Assembly: GCF_040149665.1 (NCBI RefSeq)
Contig: NZ_JBEFLP010000001.1
Location: 1,612,001 to 1,676,000 of the forward strand
Direction: 5' to 3'
DNA length: 64,000 bases
DNA from: Sulfitobacter sp. HNIBRBA3233
GTDB lineage: Bacteria; Pseudomonadota; Alphaproteobacteria; Rhodobacterales; Rhodobacteraceae
Below are positions 59,133 through 64,000 of the stretch, one piece after another. Under the pieces are notes generated by a model. The model saw only the letters and a list, made by a program, of their open reading frames with translations, ran no database searches and had not been told where the DNA came from. Both the position numbers and the translations under genes were made by a program. Each line of letters begins with the position of its first letter. The stretch's first letter is position 1.

Positions 59133-59546
59133 TTACCCCTTCTTGATTGCGATCGTCTGCACGATCTTTTCGGGTTCGGCGCGTGTCAGATCCACATGCA
59201 GCAAACCGTTTTCCATCAGCGCTTCGCCCACCTCGACCCCATCGGCCAGCACGAAACTGCGCTGGAACTGGCGCCCTGCGATGCCGCGATGCAAGAACAC
59301 GCGACCGGTGGTATCGTCGGTCTGGCGGCCCCGGATGACCAGTTGCCGATCCTCTACGGTGATCGCCAGATCGTTCTCGGAAAATCCCGCCACCGCCAAG
59401 GTAATGCGATAACTATGCTCCGAGGTCTGTTCTATGTTGAAGGGCGGATACCCCTCGTTGCCGGATTTCGCACTGCGTTCCAGCATACGCTCCAGCTGTT
59501 CGAACCCCAGCATATGGGGATAGGAAGCAAGCGTCATTTTCGTCAT
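59133..59546 (-). CDS. Hsp20/alpha-crystallin small heat-shock protein
   Basis: A 137-residue IbpA-type chaperone that binds unfolding proteins. The alpha-crystallin domain runs from about residue 35 (YPPFNIEQTSEHSYRITLAVAGF) to the end and includes ENDLAITVEDRQLVIRG, GIAGRQFQRSFVLADGVEV and NGLLHVDL. The short C-terminal tail lacks a clear IxI motif. A sigma-32-type promoter lies about 67-95 bp ahead of the start. It is co-transcribed with DUF1150. Confidence 0.95.
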   Translation of the reverse strand: MTKMTLASYPHMLGFEQLERMLERSAKSGNEGYPPFNIEQTSEHSYRITLAVAGFSENDLAITVEDRQLVIRGRQTDDTTGRVFLHRGIAGRQFQRSFVLADGVEVGEALMENGLLHVDLTRAEPEKIVQTIAIKKG

Positions 59547-59612
59547 GCGACACGTCCTTTTTCGTTAAGCGACAGTCAAAACGGCCCCGCCTCGCGGCGA
59601 CCGCTAGGAATA

Positions 59613-59641
59613 ATATGGGGAGCGTACCGGCGCTGCACAAG
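59613..59641 (-). promoter_or_regulatory. Sigma-32 (RpoH)-type heat-shock promoter of hsp20
   Basis: On the minus strand, CTTGTG (59641-59636) and CCCCATAT (59620-59613) are 15 bp apart, matching the RpoH consensus (CTTGAA, 13-15 bp, CCCCATNT) at most positions. The likely transcript start is near 59606, giving a 5' leader of about 60 bases. Confidence 0.75.
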
Positions 59642-59708
59642 GGCTAGGCGCAGCCGGACGTTCGGCCTAAGATGATTGGCACAGCAATTGAGCAGAATCA
59701 GGGCAACG

Positions 59709-59933
59709 ATGAACGCGCAAAGCGACATTTCGATGAAAACCGACGAGGTTCTGCGCGTCGAGCTTGAGGTATTCCGCCGCGAACACCGCGATCTCGACGA
59801 CGCGATCACCGCGCTGAGCGAACGCGCGGTGGCCGATCAGCTGACCCTTCAGCGCCTGAAAAAACGCAAACTGCGCCTGAAGGACAAGATCGCCCAGATC
59901 GAGGACCGCCTGACACCGGACATCATTGCCTGA
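59709..59933 (+). CDS. DUF465 (YdcH-like) small coiled-coil protein
   Basis: A 74-residue protein of the DUF465 family: ELEVFRREHRDLDDAI and RLKKRKLRLKDKIAQIEDRL form one helical hairpin, positively charged. I start at the ATG at 59709 with AGGG nearby. The family is widespread, with no agreed function. It is divergent from hsp20, 162 bp away. Confidence 0.85.
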   Translation: MNAQSDISMKTDEVLRVELEVFRREHRDLDDAITALSERAVADQLTLQRLKKRKLRLKDKIAQIEDRLTPDIIA

Positions 59934-60069
59934 CAACCGATCACTGCCGCAGCCTATGTCAGCCCCCGGTCCCGCCCCCTTCAATTCCGCCCGTTTCCGC
60001 GCATTGCCACCGGTGAAACAGCGGCTATAGTGCGCGCTTTCACCGACCCGAAGAACAAAGGCGTTCCGC

Positions 60070-60558
60070 ATGACCACACCCCCCATCGGCATCATCATGG
60101 GTTCGCAATCGGATTGGGCCACCATGCGCGAGGCGGCCGTGGTCCTTGACGAGCTGGCCATCCCCTACGAGACGCGCATCGTGTCTGCCCACCGCACGCC
60201 GGACCGGCTGTGGTCTTACGGCAAGACGGCGGCGGAGCGTGGCTTGCAGGTGATCATCGCCGGTGCGGGCGGTGCGGCGCATCTGCCGGGGATGATGGCC
60301 TCGAAAACCCGTATTCCGGTGATCGGCGTGCCCGTGCTGACCAAAGCACTCTCGGGTGTCGACAGCCTGTATTCCATCGTCCAGATGCCCAAGGGTTTCC
60401 CCGTGGCCACCATGGCGATCGGCGCTGCGGGAGCCGCGAATGCCGCGCTGATGGCCGCCGGCATCCTCGCGCTTCAGGACGCCGATCTGGCCCGGCGCCT
60501 CGACGCATGGCGCGCGGCGCTTTCTGCGTCCATCCCAGAGGAGCCCGTCGATGACTGA
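60070..60558 (+). CDS. purE: N5-carboxyaminoimidazole ribonucleotide mutase
   Basis: Moves the carboxylate of N5-CAIR to C4 in purine synthesis. The 162-residue class I PurE opens with [15 protein letters not shown], and [12 protein letters not shown] and the [13 protein letters not shown] loop complete the active site. It overlaps purK by eight bases, and PurK makes its substrate. No purine operator is visible upstream. Confidence 0.96.
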   Translation: MTTPPIGIIMGSQSDWATMREAAVVLDELAIPYETRIVSAHRTPDRLWSYGKTAAERGLQVIIAGAGGAAHLPGMMASKTRIPVIGVPVLTKALSGVDSLYSIVQMPKGFPVATMAIGAAGAANAALMAAGILALQDADLARRLDAWRAALSASIPEEPVDD

Positions 60559-61618
60559 TCCCCTGAAGACCGGCAGCACCATCGGAATTCTTGGCGGCGG
60601 ACAACTGGGCCGGATGCTCAGCGTGGCCGCCGCCCGCCTCGGCCTGCGCACCCACATCTTCGAACCGGGCGCGCAGCCACCGGCCGGGGACGTGGCCCAC
60701 CGGATCACGACCGCCTCCTACGAGGATACGGATGCGCTTGAGGCATTCGCCCGCTCCGTCGATCTTGTCACCTACGAGTTCGAGAACATCCCCACCACGG
60801 CGCTCGACACGATCGAGGCAATCACCCCGATCCACCCCAATCGCCGCGCGCTCGGAACCTCGCAGGACCGGCTGACAGAGAAGACTTTCCTCGAAGGCAT
60901 CGGCCTCACGGTTGCCCCCTTCGCCGACATCACGGACGCCGCCAGCCTTCATGACGCGCTGGCGGGCATCGGCGCACCGGCGATCCTGAAAACCCGCCGC
61001 TTCGGCTATGACGGCAAGGGGCAGGTCCGGATCATGGCGGCACAGGACGCGGACACAGCACTTGCCGAACTCGCCGGCGCGCCTGCCGTGCTCGAAGGGT
61101 TCATCGATTTCACCTGCGAGATTTCGGTCATCGCCGCCCGCAACCCGCAGGGCGAAGTCGCCTGTTTCGATCCCGGCGAGAACGTGCATCGCGACGGCAT
61201 CCTGCACACCACCACCGTCCCCGCGTCCATCCCGGCAAGCTTGCGCACCGACGCGGTCCTGCTCGCGGGCCGCGTTCTGAATGCGCTGGACTACGTCGGC
61301 GTGATGGGGGTGGAGCTTTTCGTCACGCCCGGCGGCCTCGTGGTGAACGAAATCGCGCCCCGCGTCCACAATTCCGGACATTGGACGCAGAACGGCTGCA
61401 CCGTCGACCAGTTCGAGCAGCACATCAGGGCCATCTCCGGCTGGCCCCTGGGCGATGGCAGGCGCCACGCGGATGTCACCATGGAAAACCTGATCGGTGA
61501 CGACATGGACCGGGTGCCCGCCCTCGCCGCGGATCCGTCCTGCGCGCTGCACCTCTACGGCAAGGCCGACGCCAAACCCGGTCGCAAGATGGGCCACGTC
61601 AACCGCATCACAAGCTGA
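60551..61618 (+). CDS. purK: N5-carboxyaminoimidazole ribonucleotide synthase
   Basis: Uses ATP and bicarbonate to turn AIR into N5-CAIR. The 355-residue ATP-grasp enzyme opens with [17 protein letters not shown] and has [15 protein letters not shown] (about residues 146-160), [15 protein letters not shown] and [14 protein letters not shown] near residue 270. It overlaps purE at the start. A copy of the dispersed 29-bp repeat follows the stop. Confidence 0.96.
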   Translation: MTDPLKTGSTIGILGGGQLGRMLSVAAARLGLRTHIFEPGAQPPAGDVAHRITTASYEDTDALEAFARSVDLVTYEFENIPTTALDTIEAITPIHPNRRALGTSQDRLTEKTFLEGIGLTVAPFADITDAASLHDALAGIGAPAILKTRRFGYDGKGQVRIMAAQDADTALAELAGAPAVLEGFIDFTCEISVIAARNPQGEVACFDPGENVHRDGILHTTTVPASIPASLRTDAVLLAGRVLNALDYVGVMGVELFVTPGGLVVNEIAPRVHNSGHWTQNGCTVDQFEQHIRAISGWPLGDGRRHADVTMENLIGDDMDRVPALAADPSCALHLYGKADAKPGRKMGHVNRITS

Positions 61619-61660
61619 CCCACCCTCCACGCGACGGCGCTGTTGCGCGCGGCGCGGGGC

Positions 61661-61689
61661 CTCCATTTTGCCCTTAAACTCACTCCCGC
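61661..61689 (-). repeat. Dispersed intergenic repeat, second copy
   Basis: The same 29-bp element as at 8598-8626, on the minus strand, one mismatch. It lies between the converging purK and phnM genes. The GCGCAAC found about 25 bp beyond the 8.6 kb copy is also present here, so the similarity extends past the core. Confidence 0.7.
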
Positions 61690-61713
61690 ACTCACCGCGC
61701 GGGCAACGTCCGA

Positions 61714-62856
61714 TCAGGCAAGAAAACGCTCCGCCACATCTCCGGCCATGTAGCTCACGCGCCCGCCCGCGAAAGTTGCCGCAACACGCAGGCTGTCACG
61801 GTTCAGAATGCACAGGTCGGCCCGTTTCCCGGGCGCGAGCACCCCACGGTCCTCCAGCCCCAGAACCGCCGCAGGCCCGGAAGAGACAAGCGCCCAGGCC
61901 CCTGCCAGATCGCGCATCCCCGTCTGCCAGACCATCAACGCCGCGCGCCTCAGGCTGGGATAGTGGTAATCCGAGGCAAGGGCATCGCAGTATCCCATGG
62001 CGATCAGATCAACGGCCGATACGTTGCGGTTATGCGACCCGCCCCGCACCACGTTCGGAGAGCCCATGACAACCGTACCCCCCCCGGTGGCGGCAGCCTC
62101 GGCGGCGTCCAGTGTCTCGGGAAACTCCGCCACGCTGACGCCGCGCGCGGACCATCTGGCGCGGTCTTCCGCGCTTCGGTCGTCGTGGCTTCCCATCGCG
62201 ATACCCTCCGCCGCCAGACGCGCGCAGAGCCGGTCCAGCGCAACCGCCACCTCGTCGCGCTGCGCGTGCATCTGCTGCATCAGCTCCAGTTGCTTTTCCG
62301 GCGACCGCCCGGCCCGCAGCGCCATCGCCGTCAGGCGGCGCGGCGTGCGCCCGTCGGCCAGACGGTCGTGCGGCAGATGGTCGTTGAAGACGATATACCG
62401 CAGCCCCCACGCCTTCAGCCGCTCGGGCAGATCCTCGTACAGCTCCAGCATCCCGGTCTCGAACCGGATCTGGCCGCGCAAGTCGGTGACCATCCCGGGC
62501 GCGACATCGCGCAGGTGCGTGAACACCTGCTCGGCGAAATCCGGTGACCGCACGCCCCCTTCCCAGCTCACGAACTGGGCAAGGATCGCGGTTGTGATAC
62601 CGTTCGCGGCCAGTTCCGCCTCGACCGCGCGCAGGCCTTCCGCCATCTGCTTCATCGCGCCGCGACGGGGGGCCAGATGCCGCTCGAAGCCGTCGCCGTG
62701 CAGATCGACGATACCGGGCAGGACAAGGTATCCGTCCAGATTGACGGCCCGCCCCACGGGCGCGTCCACGATCCGCCCGTCAGCGAAAGACAGCGGGCCA
62801 ACGTGCAGCCCGTCGGGGCCAAGCACCTGCGCGCCGGTCAAATCAAGGTTCAGCAT
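61714..62856 (-). CDS. phnM: PhnM: alpha-D-ribose 1-methylphosphonate 5-triphosphate diphosphatase
   Basis: Removes pyrophosphate from the ribose triphosphonate in the C-P lyase pathway. The 380-residue amidohydrolase has the metal motif [12 protein letters not shown] (about residues 49-60), the family's HxD replaced by HGD, and [11 protein letters not shown] near residue 307; DLHGDGFE and [14 protein letters not shown] are PhnM marks. No phnG-L or phnN genes are in view. The gene upstream, a lipoprotein hydrolase, overlaps it by 14 bp. An orphan PhnM or one of a split phn locus is likely. Confidence 0.88.
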   Translation of the reverse strand: MLNLDLTGAQVLGPDGLHVGPLSFADGRIVDAPVGRAVNLDGYLVLPGIVDLHGDGFERHLAPRRGAMKQMAEGLRAVEAELAANGITTAILAQFVSWEGGVRSPDFAEQVFTHLRDVAPGMVTDLRGQIRFETGMLELYEDLPERLKAWGLRYIVFNDHLPHDRLADGRTPRRLTAMALRAGRSPEKQLELMQQMHAQRDEVAVALDRLCARLAAEGIAMGSHDDRSAEDRARWSARGVSVAEFPETLDAAEAAATGGGTVVMGSPNVVRGGSHNRNVSAVDLIAMGYCDALASDYHYPSLRRAALMVWQTGMRDLAGAWALVSSGPAAVLGLEDRGVLAPGKRADLCILNRDSLRVAATFAGGRVSYMAGDVAERFLA

Positions 62857-63658
62857 CGCCCTCGGCCTCCACCCCCGGCAGGCAGCCTCCCTCCGGACAG
62901 CCGAGCTGCTCCAGCACGGCCCCGAACAGTGTCAGCGACCGGTCGAAGGCACCGGTGCGCAGGAACGCGACGGTTTCCGCGATCACCTGCGGATTGTTCA
63001 TCATGAAGGTATGGGTCACCGGCAGGACGATATGATCGGCCATGCCGCGCACCCGCGTCGAGTAGACGGCGACCTTGCCGTCATCCTGCCCGGGCAGCAG
63101 CGACGAGAAATAGGGGTTGAGCGATTGCGAACCGGCGATCACGCCAAGATCGAAATCCACCGGCGGCAGGGTCCGCGGCAGCGATCCCACCTGCGTGCCC
63201 ATCTGCATCCCCGCCGGTCCGTTGATCCAGTCGAACGCAATGACGTCTTCAAGTTCGTCCACAACTTCGCTGCCCTGGTTGGGTGGCCCCAGCATCACGA
63301 CACGGCCGATCCGCTCCGGGCCGACCTGTGACACCCATTGGCGCACAAGGATGCCGCCCATCGAATGGGTCACGAAATCCACCTTCTGCGTGCCGCACTC
63401 CGAAACGGCATCGGGCAAAGTGCGTCGGGTCAGCTCCTCTACGGGCGCTTCGGTCGAGGGGTATCCGGGCCGAACCACCCGCCAGCCCTCGGCGGACAGG
63501 GCCGCCTCCATCAGCGCAAAGGACGATTCCGTTCGCGCAAGCCCGTGCAGCAGGATCACGCATCGCCCCGCCCCCGCGCCCTGCGCGGTATCGGCGGGCT
63601 GTGCGACACAACCGCTTGCAGCAAGGGCCATCGCCCCTATGATCCAGAAGAGTTTCAT
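62843..63658 (-). CDS. Lipoprotein alpha/beta hydrolase (lipase-like)
   Basis: A 271-residue exported serine hydrolase. The lipobox AASGC (Cys near residue 17) makes it a predicted outer-membrane or periplasmic lipoprotein. [10 protein letters not shown] opens the catalytic domain, [12 protein letters not shown] carries the nucleophile Ser (near 97), and a late HTFMMNNP His completes the set. The C-terminal CPEGGCLPG pair may form a disulfide. It overlaps phnM by 14 bp. The substrate could be a phospholipid or ester. Confidence 0.85.
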   Translation of the reverse strand: MKLFWIIGAMALAASGCVAQPADTAQGAGAGRCVILLHGLARTESSFALMEAALSAEGWRVVRPGYPSTEAPVEELTRRTLPDAVSECGTQKVDFVTHSMGGILVRQWVSQVGPERIGRVVMLGPPNQGSEVVDELEDVIAFDWINGPAGMQMGTQVGSLPRTLPPVDFDLGVIAGSQSLNPYFSSLLPGQDDGKVAVYSTRVRGMADHIVLPVTHTFMMNNPQVIAETVAFLRTGAFDRSLTLFGAVLEQLGCPEGGCLPGVEAEGDAEP

Positions 63659-63733
63659 GCGGAGCTATCTAGTGCGTTCGCGCCCGTGTTGTAATCCCCC
63701 GCATGGCCGTGACGCAACGAAAGGCCCTTCGCC

Positions 63734-64000
63734 ATGGACGACACCCCCATGCCCCGCATCGCCGTCCGCGCCCTGATCCTCCACGAGAACCGCCTGCTGC
63801 TGGTCAACGCTTGGCCGGCGGGCAAAAGCGATCTGATGTGCGCGCCCGGGGGCGGGGTCGAACGCGGCAGCAGCCTGCCCGACAATCTGGCGCGCGAGGT
63901 TCACGAGGAAACCGGCCTGCGGATCGAGGTCGGCGCACCCTGCCTCGTCAACGAATTCCACGACCCCTCCGGCAGCTTCCATCAGGTCGACATCTATTTC
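63734..64000 (+). CDS. NUDIX hydrolase (partial, runs off the window)
   Basis: The first 89 residues of a NUDIX-domain protein: RIAVRALILHENRLLLVN and the full Nudix box, read as GGGVERGSSLPDNLARE then VHEETGL, with Gly, Glu, Arg-Glu and Glu-Glu in place. It hydrolyses a nucleoside diphosphate linked to another moiety, but the substrate is not clear. The ATG at 63734 is preceded by GAAAGG. The reading frame stays open to the last base of the window. Confidence 0.85.
   Translation, partial: MDDTPMPRIAVRALILHENRLLLVNAWPAGKSDLMCAPGGGVERGSSLPDNLAREVHEETGLRIEVGAPCLVNEFHDPSGSFHQVDIYF

Overview
This is a GC-rich (about 63 %), gene-dense chromosomal window from an alphaproteobacterium. The best fit is Rhodobacterales, Roseobacter group. 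The evidence is a fused ATP sulfurylase/APS kinase, an Hsp20-DUF1150 pair, two Hint-domain proteins, a PrpE/NADP-malic enzyme complement, a fatty-acid oxidation block with two MerR regulators, and small proteins of a Rhodobacterales type. The assignment is inferred from gene content and style, not from a database search. I see no rRNA, tRNA, CRISPR array, integrase, transposase or prophage, so most of the window is ordinary core chromosome.

Layout. 0-4.2 kb: a coupled DUF952-DUF1330-pyrD operon converges on a minus-strand operon of two PaaI thioesterases and a MATE exporter. 4.2-13.4 kb: a catabolic block with two MerR regulators and a tandem operator, a long acyl-CoA dehydrogenase, a 70-residue RHH-like protein, a second acyl-CoA dehydrogenase, a GST, a thiolase, an NTF2-like protein and a FadB-type enzyme. 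13.4-24 kb: a mini haem-copper-oxidase-like membrane protein opposite a LysR regulator, a Hint protein, a DMT transporter-sulfotransferase pair, an acyl-CoA synthetase, a GNAT, an M48-like protein coupled to an SGNH hydrolase, and a SPOR protein. 23.3-26.9 kb: the nucleoside-salvage operon cdd-deoA-deoB-upp. 27-36 kb: maeB, prpE, CsbD, a coupled SCO cassette with two Cys-rich secreted proteins, nadK and glyA. 36-49 kb: a cupin, an alpha/beta hydrolase, a CFA-type methyltransferase, carB, a KAS III variant, HTH-arsH, tdk, and the ybjN-proC-csaA-dehydrogenase operon. 49-64 kb: ubiK, lgt-midA-pgeF, a 49-residue basic protein, a second Hint protein, Lrp/trxB, sat-cysC, BauB-like cupin/PhzF, hsp20-DUF1150, purEK, a phnM-lipoprotein hydrolase pair, and a NUDIX gene cut by the window end.

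How the genes work together. The acyl-CoA dehydrogenases, FadB-type enzyme, thiolase and acyl-CoA synthetase form a beta-oxidation set, probably under the MerR pair. PrpE and MaeB handle propionate and C4-to-C3 flux. cdd, deoA, deoB, upp and tdk salvage pyrimidine nucleosides, beside pyrD and carB for de novo synthesis. purE and purK supply purines, and glyA supplies one-carbon units.

The parts least explained by known biology are the three-gene CxxxC/SCO cassette (32.2-33.8 kb), the 33-bp-period operator (4.74-4.82 kb), a dispersed 29-bp intergenic repeat (8.6 and 61.7 kb), the mini oxidase-like protein (13.5 kb), the structured glyA leader (34.8 kb) and the PhnM gene paired with a lipoprotein hydrolase (61.7-63.7 kb).
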